Part shown: in pieces, positions 26,027 to 34,062 of the stretch
Numbering within the stretch: the stretch's first letter is position 1
How the letters are laid out: every line of letters starts with the position of its first letter
Source: an uncultured Bacteroidales bacterium
Lineage (GTDB): Bacteria > Bacteroidota > Bacteroidia > Bacteroidales > UBA932
DNA length: 64,000 nt
NCBI GenBank assembly: GCA_905234475.1
Contig: CAJOHX010000008.1
Coordinates: 46,580 to 110,579, forward strand
Direction: 5' to 3'
Notes under the pieces: generated by a model
Told to the model about the DNA's origin: nothing
Databases searched by the model: none
What the model saw: the letters and a program-made list of their open reading frames with translations, nothing else
Program-made: the position numbers and the translations under genes

Positions 26027-27991
26027 ATGAAAGCAAAGACCCTTCTTCTTTGTGTCGCGGCCATCGCCATCAGCATTGCCGCCAACGCTCAGGACCTCAA
26101 GCCCGTCAGGGACAAATCCACCAAGAAATACGGCTACCAGGACAAGTCGAAGAACTGGGTGATCGAGCCCGCCTTCGACAAGGCCAAGCGCTTTGACGAC
26201 GACGGTTTCGCCGTTGTGGAAATCAATAACCTTCAGGGACTTATCGACATAAATGGAGACTTCCTGCTCCAGCCCGAATGGGACGATATCGGCAAGTTCA
26301 ATAAACTGGGCCTTTGCGAGGTGACCCGCAAGGAGGGCCGGCAGAAATTCCGCGGTGTCGCCGACCTGACCGGCCGCCTCGTCCTGCCGGCGGATTGCTA
26401 TTCCGTTGTTTTCCACAATTCCGACGGACTGATCACCGCCCGGCGCAACGCCAGCCTTCCCCCCTACGGCATCCATGACCTCTGGGGCGTGTACGATACG
26501 AAAGGAAGGGAGATATTCTCCCCGCAGTTCGACAGTTCCCCCTCTTTCCGCAACGGCCGCGCCATCGCCACTTCCGCCACGACCGGGCTCGTGGGCATCA
26601 TCAGCGCGGACGGGGATGTCCTGGTGCCCCTGGAGAACCTCGCCGCCACGACGGAGTACGGCGGATTCAAGATCCTCGGACCGGATTTCCGCCTCACCAC
26701 ATACGACAGCGGCATGAACCGCACGACTTCCGTCTCGCACCCGGGCTATGTGGCCCCTTACGATCCGGAAGACGACGACGTGCGCATCGCCGCTTGGGGC
26801 ATAAACGCCATCGGCATGCGCCTGCACAGCAACCAGGTCAAGGAAGCCTCCCTCTCGTCCGACTACCGCGGCCGCAACATCGTGTGCAGCGACCTCGACA
26901 TCGACTGGGGCGGCTATGCCGACGACCGTTTCCTCCGCCTGGAGCCCTGCACGGTCAGCGGCGACGATCCAGACGCCATGCTGGAGCCTGGCACCGGGCG
27001 GCGCTACACGCTGAAAGCCATCCTCTATGAAGCGGACGGACGGCGTGTCGGAGAGGCCTCCTCCCGCGGCTGGATCGAAGCCGTCTGCGAAGCGGGCCTG
27101 CTCTACCACAGCGACGAAGACCGGCTCTGGCTCATCCTTCCGGACATCAATTATCCCGCCACGCGCTCCTTCCGCATCCCTGTCTCCCGCGTCCGTGAGA
27201 CCGGACACGAGAATGTCTTCACGGGGCTGGGCTTCGACTCCTACGAGCTCGAGCGGCTGCGCGACCTGGACTACCGGGTGCGTCGCCTGGAAGAAATCCG
27301 CAAGACGGAGAACGCCGGCATCACCTCCTATCTGCCGCGTCCCGTGATGGACATGCGCGCCGCACGGGTGCAGGACCGCCTCCAGCGCTCCCCCATTTTC
27401 CGCCGCGCGTTCCATATGGGCGAGGTGGTCAACTGCCGCGTCAAGCACAAGGATGATGGCATTGAGGTCGAACTGTCCGACAGGCTGATTCTCCCCTTCA
27501 TCGACCGGCTGGAGGATCCGCGTTACGACATGGAGACGGAAGAAGAGATCTACTGGGGCCCGCACAACAACCGCACGGTGCACCTGATGCTGGAAGCCGT
27601 CCCCAAGAATCCGGAATGCCTGGAGGACGACCTGATGGGGACGGATTACTCTTTCCGCATCATCCTGGCGCTGTATGAAGAGGACGGGCAGTACCTTCGC
27701 ACACTGGCCTCGGCACCCTTCGTGGACTACGCCCGCGAGGGCCTGCTGGTCTTCGAGCCGCTGGGCATCGCCCTGGCCGGCTATACGCTCAACGGCGGCG
27801 CCGACATGTGGTCCAACCGCCAGGAAGATGCGTTCCGGAGCCGCTCGGACTATTTCCGGCGGGACGACCGCCTGTCCAGCCGCTGGGGCGTGTCGCGCAC
27901 CGTCAAGCTGGACGACGAACGCTTCCCCGCCACCCTGTCCGCCCTGGAAGGGATCATGCTGACTGATATGCCACGGAGATTCGGTTGGTAG
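26027..27991 (+). CDS. Exported WG-repeat protein
   Basis: The 654-residue protein has a signal peptide (MKAKTLLLCVAAIAISIAANAQ) and N-terminal WG-type beta repeats: KKYGYQDKSKNWVIEPAFDKA, GLIDINGDFLLQPEWDDIGKF, LWGVYDTKGREIFSPQFD and GIISADGDVLVPLE, each about 45-50 residues. The C-terminal two thirds are unfamiliar, with mixed alpha/beta character and no catalytic motif that I recognise. WG repeats generally mediate binding at the cell surface or in the periplasm. The start is preferred over one 27 bp upstream because of the signal peptide and the promoter box. Confidence 0.7.
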   Translation: MKAKTLLLCVAAIAISIAANAQDLKPVRDKSTKKYGYQDKSKNWVIEPAFDKAKRFDDDGFAVVEINNLQGLIDINGDFLLQPEWDDIGKFNKLGLCEVTRKEGRQKFRGVADLTGRLVLPADCYSVVFHNSDGLITARRNASLPPYGIHDLWGVYDTKGREIFSPQFDSSPSFRNGRAIATSATTGLVGIISADGDVLVPLENLAATTEYGGFKILGPDFRLTTYDSGMNRTTSVSHPGYVAPYDPEDDDVRIAAWGINAIGMRLHSNQVKEASLSSDYRGRNIVCSDLDIDWGGYADDRFLRLEPCTVSGDDPDAMLEPGTGRRYTLKAILYEADGRRVGEASSRGWIEAVCEAGLLYHSDEDRLWLILPDINYPATRSFRIPVSRVRETGHENVFTGLGFDSYELERLRDLDYRVRRLEEIRKTENAGITSYLPRPVMDMRAARVQDRLQRSPIFRRAFHMGEVVNCRVKHKDDGIEVELSDRLILPFIDRLEDPRYDMETEEEIYWGPHNNRTVHLMLEAVPKNPECLEDDLMGTDYSFRIILALYEEDGQYLRTLASAPFVDYAREGLLVFEPLGIALAGYTLNGGADMWSNRQEDAFRSRSDYFRRDDRLSSRWGVSRTVKLDDERFPATLSALEGIMLTDMPRRFGW

Positions 27992-28004
27992 GAATATAAA
28001 AGAA

Positions 28005-28034
28005 ATGAGTTGTGACCTCACGGCAACAACTCAT
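28005..28034 (+). terminator. Candidate terminator hairpin after the WG-repeat gene
   Basis: ATGAGTTGT (28005-28013) and ACAACTCAT (28026-28034) form a 9-bp stem 13 bp after the stop. No U run follows directly. The remaining gap to 28240 is AT-rich, with a 10-base T run near 28142, and holds no gene. Confidence 0.5.
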
Positions 28035-28240
28035 ACTAACCACATAATTAATAACACTAAAACTAATAACCAATAGGTTGATGGGCCAGAACGGTCACTT
28101 GCTCAACCCGAATGCAAAGAACAAAAAACTGAAACTGCAAATTTTTTTTTGAAAATTTTTTAATAATCTTTTACTAGCCTGATTTTCAGGCGCTTGCCGT
28201 TAAGCAAATTTTTATCTATGGAAGTGTGCTGGGTTTTTAC

Positions 28241-28248
28241 TAACTTTG
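28241..28248 (+). promoter_or_regulatory. Minus-7 box for the BASS transporter gene
   Basis: TAACTTTG ends 21 nt before the ATG at 28270, in the AT-rich gap after the WG-repeat gene. Confidence 0.65.
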
Positions 28249-28269
28249 CGTCAAATCGTGCACTAAAAT

Positions 28270-29229
28270 ATGTCACCTGAAACCACATCGATTATCGACG
28301 GCATCAATGTTACCCTGAATGCCGGCGGGATGGAGACCATCAACATCGTTCTTGCATTCGTCATGTACGGCGTCGCCCTCGGCATCAAGCCGAAGATGTT
28401 CTCCGATGTCTTCCGTAACCCCAAGTCCCTCATCATCGGCATGTGCTGCCAGCTCATCCTGCTGCCGCTTCTGACCTTCCTGCTCGCCCTCGCGTTCGGA
28501 AAGTGGATCAGCTGGACGATGGCCCTGGGCATGATCCTCGTTGCTTCCTGCCCGGGCGGCAACATCTCCAACTTCATGAGCTCGCTCTCCAAGGCGAACG
28601 TCGAGCTGTCCGTCAGCCTCACGGCCATCAGCACGGCGCTGGCAATCCTGATGACCCCGTTCAACTTCTGGCTTTACGGCAACCTCTACCTCCATGTTTC
28701 CAAGATGGCGGCAGATGTCCCGCAGCTGGTCATTCCCCTCTGGGACGTCTTCAAGACCATTTTCATCCTGCTGGGCATTCCGCTCACACTGGGCGTGCTG
28801 ACGGCCCATTTCCTGCCGAAGGTGGCGGAGAAGCTCAAGAAACCGATGCAGTGGTTCAGTATCATTTTCTTCATCGCCATGGTGGTGCTTTCCTTCATGG
28901 GCAACATCGAAGCCTTCCTGAAGTGCGTCAAATACATTTTCCTGGTGGTATTAATCCATAACCTGCTGGCCCTGAGCATCGGATTCAGCATGGGTACCGC
29001 TTTCCGCGTCCCCAAGAAGGACCGCCGCACGCTCACCATCGAGACCGGCATCCAGAACAGCGGCCTCGGCCTTGTCCTGCTGCTCGGCACCAGCATCTTC
29101 GCGGGCTTCCCGCCGCACGGCGGCACCCTCGTGATCACGGCATGGTGGGGCATCTGGCACATCATCAGCGGCCTGACCGTCAGTACCGTCTTCAACCGCT
29201 ACGACGCCCGAAAAGCCAAGAAAGCCTAG
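28270..29229 (+). CDS. Bile acid:sodium symporter (BASS/SBF) family transporter
   Basis: The 319-residue protein has nine or ten hydrophobic segments. Family motifs include ALGIKPKMFSDVFRNPK, ASCPGGNISNFMSSLSKANVELSVSLT near 96-120 and ETGIQNSGLGLVLL near 258. BASS carriers couple Na+ to uptake of organic anions such as bile acids, pantoate, pyruvate or keto acids. The substrate cannot be read from the sequence, and the bile-acid name should not be taken literally. A lysophospholipid acyltransferase-like gene follows after 9 bp. It has its own promoter. Confidence 0.85.
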   Translation: MSPETTSIIDGINVTLNAGGMETINIVLAFVMYGVALGIKPKMFSDVFRNPKSLIIGMCCQLILLPLLTFLLALAFGKWISWTMALGMILVASCPGGNISNFMSSLSKANVELSVSLTAISTALAILMTPFNFWLYGNLYLHVSKMAADVPQLVIPLWDVFKTIFILLGIPLTLGVLTAHFLPKVAEKLKKPMQWFSIIFFIAMVVLSFMGNIEAFLKCVKYIFLVVLIHNLLALSIGFSMGTAFRVPKKDRRTLTIETGIQNSGLGLVLLLGTSIFAGFPPHGGTLVITAWWGIWHIISGLTVSTVFNRYDARKAKKA

Positions 29230-29238
29230 TCTGTACCC

Positions 29239-30168
29239 ATGGCCAGGAAAATCTGGGAGGAATACCCCTTCTACCGCCTTGGGCGGGTCCACGTCAACAA
29301 TTCTGCGCGGACCTGCTTTCTATCCATCAAGTACGAGGGCGTCGGGAACATCCCCAAAGAGGGCGCCGTCCTGCTGACGCCCAACCACTGTGCGACGCTG
29401 ATGGACCCGCTGCTCGTCCTCGGGGCACGCCGCGATCTGACCGCCTTCGGTTCACGCGTGGACCTTTTCTCCAAGCCCCGGGTCGCCAAGTTCCTTCACT
29501 TTGTGAGGATGGTCCCCTTTGCACGCGAACGCGACGGCTTGCGGGAGGTTGCCAAGAACTGGGAATACTTCGATGAGATCATCGACTGCCTGGACCACGA
29601 TGTCCCCTTCTGCCTGTTTCCCGAGGGAACGCACCGGCCCGAACGCGGGATGATGCCGGTCAAGAAAGGCGTCTTCCGGCTGGCCAAACTGGCCATGGAC
29701 CGGCTTCCCGGCAAGAAAGTGTACATCGTCCCCGTCGGGCTGGACTATGAGTATTTCTTCCGCGGCTACGGACGCGCGATCGTACGCTTCGGGGAGCCGA
29801 TGGACATCAACGAAGAATACGCCAAGGAAGCGGTAAGCGAGGCGCAACGCAACAAGGATCTCTGCGACGACCTCCAGCGCCGCATCCTTGCACTCCTCGG
29901 CCGCCCGCCGCAGCGCAGCCACAAGGGGCTGGGATGGCGTATTCCCCTGGCGATCCTGTCCCTTCCCGTCTTTGCCGTCTGCGCGGTCGGCGCCCTGCCA
30001 ATCTGGCTGCCGCATCTGCTGATCATGCGGAAGATGAAGGACAAGGCGTGGTCCCACACGGTCCGCTTCGCCCTGCATTTCTTCCTGCCGCTGTTCTGGA
30101 TCTTCCAGTGGCCTTTCGGGGTCCTGCTCAACTTCTACAGGAATATTTTCGAGGATCTGGGACGCTAG
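29239..30168 (+). CDS. 1-acyl-sn-glycerol-3-phosphate acyltransferase (PlsC-like)
   Basis: The 309-residue protein has the catalytic TPNHCATLMD (H50, D56), the FPEGTHRP acceptor motif (127-134), VPVGLDYEYFFRGYG, and two hydrophobic segments at the C terminus (about 232-300) that would anchor it in the inner membrane. The reaction is probably acylation of lysophosphatidate. It is the second acyltransferase in the window and differs clearly from the one at 10637-11800. It is likely co-transcribed with the BASS transporter. Its TAG interlocks with the opposite gene's stop in CTAG (30165-30168). Confidence 0.82.
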   Translation: MARKIWEEYPFYRLGRVHVNNSARTCFLSIKYEGVGNIPKEGAVLLTPNHCATLMDPLLVLGARRDLTAFGSRVDLFSKPRVAKFLHFVRMVPFARERDGLREVAKNWEYFDEIIDCLDHDVPFCLFPEGTHRPERGMMPVKKGVFRLAKLAMDRLPGKKVYIVPVGLDYEYFFRGYGRAIVRFGEPMDINEEYAKEAVSEAQRNKDLCDDLQRRILALLGRPPQRSHKGLGWRIPLAILSLPVFAVCAVGALPIWLPHLLIMRKMKDKAWSHTVRFALHFFLPLFWIFQWPFGVLLNFYRNIFEDLGR

Positions 30169-31091
30169 AATCCGAGACGGATATTGTCAGCGACCTGATG
30201 TACCAGCCGGAGGAGCGCCTCCCGGCTGGCCCAGGCCGTGTGCGGTGTGAAGCGGAAACGCTCCGGATGCCGCACTTTCAGCAGCGGGCTGTCGGCGGGC
30301 AGCGGCTCGCGGACGTACACGTCCAGCGCCGCTCCCGCAATCACGCCCGCGTCCACGGCCTCGGCGAGCGCCGCCTCGTCCACGATGCCGCCCCGCCCCA
30401 GATTGAGCAGGAAGGCCGTGGGCTTCATCTTTTGCAGCTCTGCGGCGCCGATCAGGCCCGCCGTGCGGTCGTTGAGCGGCGCGTGGATGCTCACCGCATC
30501 CGAGACGGCGAGCAGTTCATCCAGCGGTACGCTCGGATAAGCGCGGCTGTGGGACGTCCCGGACGTCGAATAATAGACCACCCGCATCCCGAGCGCCTCG
30601 GCCACGGCAGCCACCTTGGTGCCAATCGTACCTAAACCGATGATTCCCATTGTCTTGCCGGACAGCTCCACATACGGATGGGAGATATCGCAGAACAACC
30701 CGCCGGAGGAATAGCGCCCGCTCTTGACGCATTCGTCAAAATACGGAGAGTGCCCCGCCAGCGAGAGCAGATGGGCAAACGTGGACTGCACCACGGCGTC
30801 CGTGGAATAACCGGCCGCGTTGCGCACCGGAATCCCCCGGGCGGCAGCCTCCCCCACGTCGATATTGTTCACGCCCGTGGCCGCCTCGCAGATCAGACGC
30901 AGGCGCGGAGCCGCATCCAGCAGCTCCGCGTCTACACGGACTTTATTGATAATCAGCACATCGCAGTCCTCTACCCGGGCCAGTGCCTCCTCGTGCGTGC
31001 TGGTAGGATAGGTAACGAGATCGCCAAGCGCGGCAATCTCATCCAGCGGGGTATCCCCCAGCGTGGATGCGTCCAGGAAGACGATTCTCAT
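30165..31091 (-). CDS. D-isomer-specific 2-hydroxyacid dehydrogenase
   Basis: The 308-residue protein has a catalytic half (residues 1-100 and C-terminal) and a Rossmann NAD domain with MGIIGLGTIGTKVA (about 148-161). The substrate-side motifs are ATGVNNIDV, NLGRGGIVDE (catalytic Arg region), an ALDVYVREPLP region (Glu) and FTPHTAWAS (catalytic His). Substrates in this family include glycerate, hydroxypyruvate, lactate and 3-phosphoglycerate; which applies is unclear. The start overlaps the stop of the exported protein gene in ATGA (31088-31091). Confidence 0.88.
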   Translation of the reverse strand: MRIVFLDASTLGDTPLDEIAALGDLVTYPTSTHEEALARVEDCDVLIINKVRVDAELLDAAPRLRLICEAATGVNNIDVGEAAARGIPVRNAAGYSTDAVVQSTFAHLLSLAGHSPYFDECVKSGRYSSGGLFCDISHPYVELSGKTMGIIGLGTIGTKVAAVAEALGMRVVYYSTSGTSHSRAYPSVPLDELLAVSDAVSIHAPLNDRTAGLIGAAELQKMKPTAFLLNLGRGGIVDEAALAEAVDAGVIAGAALDVYVREPLPADSPLLKVRHPERFRFTPHTAWASREALLRLVHQVADNIRLGF

Positions 31092-31714
31092 TCGACGGCG
31101 GTCAGCTCGACGGTGGAGAGGACCTTGCCCTTCTTGTCGTAGGTCACGGACTTCACCTCACCCACGCCCTTGGCCAGCCAGGTCTCGGTGCGGGACTGAG
31201 ATTTCACGATGGCCATCTTGGAGTCCGTCGCATACTCCAGCACCCAGCAGTCGAAGGTGCCGGCCGGCACGGTCACAGTCTCCTTGCGGCTCATGCGGAC
31301 ATTACTGAACGAGGCCGTGGTCAGGATCCCGGGGATCTCGACCGAGCAGTCCGCCAGTTTCTGGCCCACCGTAGGATTCTCCGGCACCAGCGGGGCATTG
31401 CCCTTGGCGCCCATGGCGTCGCCGTACTGGCCCATCACGGAATTCACGTCCATGTGGTACCAGCCGCCCTCCGTCCAGACCTGGCAGTCCTTCGGGGAGT
31501 CGACCCCGGGAATGACGGTCTGGAAGGTGATCGTGGTCTTGTCGCCGGCCTGGGTGATGCCGGTCACGACATACTGGTAGGTCTCGGTCTGGGCCGCGCC
31601 CGTGCGGGTATAGCTCAACTTGGCGCCGAGCTTGCTGCAGAACCATGTGCCCTGCTGGGCGAAGGCGCCGGCGCAGCACGCGAGGGCGACCAGGGAAAGG
31701 ATCAGTTTGCGCAT
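31088..31714 (-). CDS. Exported TapB/DUF3108-like protein of unknown function
   Basis: The 208-residue protein has a clear signal peptide (MRKLILSLVALACCAGAFAQ). The mature part is a beta-rich domain with GAKLSYTRTGAAQTETYQYVVTGI, VPAGTFDCWVLEYAT and WLAKGVGEVKSVTYDKKGKVLSTVELTAVE, reminiscent of DUF3108/TapB-type proteins that look like lipoprotein-carrier beta folds. This resemblance is weak and no activity is claimed. It is driven by the minus-strand box at 31742-31749 and is followed by the overlapping 2-hydroxyacid dehydrogenase. Confidence 0.55.
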   Translation of the reverse strand: MRKLILSLVALACCAGAFAQQGTWFCSKLGAKLSYTRTGAAQTETYQYVVTGITQAGDKTTITFQTVIPGVDSPKDCQVWTEGGWYHMDVNSVMGQYGDAMGAKGNAPLVPENPTVGQKLADCSVEIPGILTTASFSNVRMSRKETVTVPAGTFDCWVLEYATDSKMAIVKSQSRTETWLAKGVGEVKSVTYDKKGKVLSTVELTAVE

Positions 31715-31741
31715 AACGGTAGCATTTACATTTGCCTACTG

Positions 31742-31749
31742 CAAATATA
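31742..31749 (-). promoter_or_regulatory. Minus-7 box for the TapB-like gene
   Basis: TATATTTG on the minus strand, 27 nt before the ATG at 31714. It overlaps the right half of the inverted repeat ATTTGC-ctact-GCAAAT (31730-31746) and lies 5 bp from an opposite-facing box. Confidence 0.65.
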
Positions 31750-31754
31750 ATGCT

Positions 31755-31762
31755 TAACTTTG
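31755..31762 (+). promoter_or_regulatory. Minus-7 box for the small lipoprotein gene at 31791
   Basis: TAACTTTG ends 28 nt before the ATG at 31791. Only 5 bp separate it from the minus-strand box, so the two polymerase sites overlap fully. Confidence 0.65.
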
Positions 31763-31790
31763 AAAGACGTTATCAAACAGCGGACGTAAA

Positions 31791-32300
31791 ATGAAAACCT
31801 GCTACAAAATCCTTCTGATTATGGCTATCGGAGTATTCGGGCTGACGGCCTGCCAGGCAAAGGCCCCCAAGGGCAGACTGATTTACTGCAGCTATTCAAG
31901 CAGCGGGTTCGGGCTGGGCAAAGAGTATTGCGAGCTAATCGCGGATCCGGGCAAGGAGCCCGTCATCCGTGTCGTGATGCGCGAGGGCAACCGCTTCGGC
32001 GATCCCGAGATCCACGAAGAATACCCCGTCAATCCCGATGACTTCCAGCCGCTCGAGGAGTGGCTGAAGAGCAACAAGGTCCATAAGCTGAACGGCTACA
32101 ATCACGAAGAGCCCATCAGCGGCGGCTACGCCCACCGCATCTGCATGGAATACGACTCGGGCGACAAGGTCGAAGCCCGCTGGTACGGCAGCAAGATCAA
32201 GGACCTGGCCATCCGGTCCTACAACTATATCGAATGGTTCTTCAAGCCCTGGCGCGAACGCGCCGAGCAGGAGAATCCCGCCGAAGGCCCGAATCTTTAA
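31791..32300 (+). CDS. Small lipoprotein of unknown function
   Basis: The 169-residue protein has a lipoprotein signal ending in LTAC (C21). The mature part holds a beta-rich region (KGRLIYCSYSSSGFGLG, VIRVVMREGN) and a helical C terminus (DLAIRSYNYIEWFFKPWRE). It resembles small Bacteroidota lipoproteins without assigned role. Its TAA interlocks with the opposite lipoprotein gene's stop in TTAA at 32297-32300. Confidence 0.6.
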   Translation: MKTCYKILLIMAIGVFGLTACQAKAPKGRLIYCSYSSSGFGLGKEYCELIADPGKEPVIRVVMREGNRFGDPEIHEEYPVNPDDFQPLEEWLKSNKVHKLNGYNHEEPISGGYAHRICMEYDSGDKVEARWYGSKIKDLAIRSYNYIEWFFKPWRERAEQENPAEGPNL

Positions 32301-33184
32301 TCTACTTTCGTCAGTTTCAGGTAGATATCTTTCTGGGTAGGCTTGTCCGTGAAGTAGGTCACCTCCCAGGTGCAACCGTTCTTGATGGTCATGCCGCCGC
32401 CGGAGCCGTTGCTCACGGTCTTGTAGAGGAAGCCGTACTCCTTGTCCACGTAGTAGTCCTTCTCCGTATGCACCTTCTGCGTGAGGATGGCCTCGTCTTT
32501 CTCGGTATGGATCACAGCCACGCGGCGGCCGCTGATGGTCGTCTCGCTCTGGGCGCGTGAGATATCGGGGTGATGGCCGAGAATCTCGTTGAAGGTATTG
32601 CCCACGTCCGTGAACTGGTAGTGCAGGTACTTGTGGGCATCGCCTTCCTTCCGGTTGGTCTCCACCAGCACACCGACCAGATAGCGTTTCGCGGTGCGCG
32701 TCCCGTCGTCATGGAATTCCAGGACGGTGTCCTGCCTCCGCTCGCCGGGCATATGCACGTAGACCTTGTTGCCGATGCGCGTGTAGTACACTGAGAAATC
32801 GTTGGAAGCCGAGCGCGCGATGCCCACATACTGGTGATACGTGAACTTGAGAGCGAAGTCGTGGTCGTACCATTCGTCCGGCGGGGGTGCCGGCAAGTCC
32901 GGCTCGGATTCAATCTCCGGCTCGCTCTCCGGGGCCTCTTCGACGTGGGTGGTGTCGATCCAGCCCTTGTCAATCGCCTTCTGCGCGAGCTTCTCCAGCC
33001 CGCCGAGGATCTTGCCGAGCACCTCCATGGCGTCCTCTTCCGTCACTTCCCGGCTTCCCGAGGATTCTGCGGGTGCCGAGGGAGCCGCAGGCTCCGGGAT
33101 GGATTGGTTCTCCCGCTGTCCGGGGAAGAACTGACAGGCGCTGAGCATGGTCAGCAAAGCAATGAATAAAAGGAATCGTTTCAT
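32297..33184 (-). CDS. Lipoprotein of unknown function
   Basis: The 295-residue protein has a lipobox (TMLSAC, C17) and a Pro/Glu/Ser-rich tether (residues about 20-105), followed by a globular beta-rich domain with FALKFTYHQYVGIARSASN, YYTRIGNKVYVHMPG, HDDGTRTAKRYLVG and YVDKEYGFLYKTVSNG. The long acidic tether suggests surface exposure or reach across the periplasm. I do not recognise a family. It is downstream of the esterase gene by 20 bp, probably in the same operon. Confidence 0.6.
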   Translation of the reverse strand: MKRFLLFIALLTMLSACQFFPGQRENQSIPEPAAPSAPAESSGSREVTEEDAMEVLGKILGGLEKLAQKAIDKGWIDTTHVEEAPESEPEIESEPDLPAPPPDEWYDHDFALKFTYHQYVGIARSASNDFSVYYTRIGNKVYVHMPGERRQDTVLEFHDDGTRTAKRYLVGVLVETNRKEGDAHKYLHYQFTDVGNTFNEILGHHPDISRAQSETTISGRRVAVIHTEKDEAILTQKVHTEKDYYVDKEYGFLYKTVSNGSGGGMTIKNGCTWEVTYFTDKPTQKDIYLKLTKVD

Positions 33185-33204
33185 CCTGGCAAAGATCTAT
33201 AAAA

Positions 33205-34062
33205 CTACCGGCCGAAATTCTGTGAAGCGAACGGAAGGGACTGGCGCAGGGCCGTGTGCCAGTACTCCCAGCTGTGGGTGCCGTTGCGGACCCGGAATTC
33301 GCACTTGACGCTCTTTGAGCGCATCTTGGAATAGAAGTCCATGGACTGGTGAAGCAGGAAGTCGTCGTCGCCGCAGTCCACGAACCATTTCACACCGCGG
33401 AGGGCTTCCACGGCGGCTTTGTCGGCCTTGTCCATGAAATCCAGGGCGGAATGCTCCCGCACGGAGGCGCCCGTCAGATACAGCCTGTCGTCCTTGTCCG
33501 CAGGCATCCGGACCTCGTCTTTCTTATTGTCCAGCCAGGGGCTCATGGCATAGCAGCTCGAGAACATGTCGGGATGCGTCTGGCAATAGGCTACGCTGCC
33601 GCCGCCGCCCATCGACAGGCCGGAGATGGCACGCCGCGCCTTGGACCCGCCGCAATGGTACTTGGACTCCATCGCGGGGATCAGCTCCCCGAAGAAAAAG
33701 TCCTCGTAAGGCCAGTTCCGCACATTGAAATAGCCGTTCTGGTAACGGTGGGCGTCCGGATCCCCGGCACGCGGCATCACGACCACCATCGGGACGGCCT
33801 CGCCCGTGCCGATCAGCTCGTCAAGAATCGTCTTGACGCCTCCCTTGTCCGGCCAGTCGGTATGGTCCCCGTTGAGGCCGTGCAGCAGGTACAGGACGGG
33901 ATAAGTCGCACTGGACGTATCGAATCCGTCCGGCAGGTAGACGTTGACGGCTACGGCCTGACCCAGCTTCTTGCTGGAGACGGTCTCGCTGACGATCCGG
34001 CTGCGGCCAAAGAGGACGGTGGCGCAAAGCAGCGCGCCCAGAAGGAGGATAAACCTTTTCAT
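33205..34062 (-). CDS. Secreted esterase D/feruloyl-esterase-like hydrolase
   Basis: The 285-residue protein has a signal peptide (about 1-20), the oxyanion motif YLLHGLNG (58-65), the nucleophile elbow SGLSMGGGGS (147-156, S150), DCGDDDFLL for the acid and GTHSWEYW for the histidine. This is the esterase-D-like alpha/beta hydrolase family, which includes xylan or ferulate esterases and siderophore esterases. A carbohydrate-ester substrate is possible, but no polysaccharide locus surrounds it. The start shares one base with the stop of the alcohol dehydrogenase (TGATG at 34060-34064 on the minus strand). Confidence 0.82.
   Translation of the reverse strand: MKRFILLLGALLCATVLFGRSRIVSETVSSKKLGQAVAVNVYLPDGFDTSSATYPVLYLLHGLNGDHTDWPDKGGVKTILDELIGTGEAVPMVVVMPRAGDPDAHRYQNGYFNVRNWPYEDFFFGELIPAMESKYHCGGSKARRAISGLSMGGGGSVAYCQTHPDMFSSCYAMSPWLDNKKDEVRMPADKDDRLYLTGASVREHSALDFMDKADKAAVEALRGVKWFVDCGDDDFLLHQSMDFYSKMRSKSVKCEFRVRNGTHSWEYWHTALRQSLPFASQNFGR

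Noticed and set aside
25898..28021. 707-codon open frame opposite the WG-repeat gene
   Set aside because: The plus strand has a signal peptide, WG repeats and a promoter; the opposite frame is rich in Arg, Ala, Gly and Val without structure.
28270..29229. Specific reading of the BASS protein as a bile-salt importer
   Set aside because: The family carries many organic anions and no bile-acid-modifying gene is adjacent; substrate is left open.
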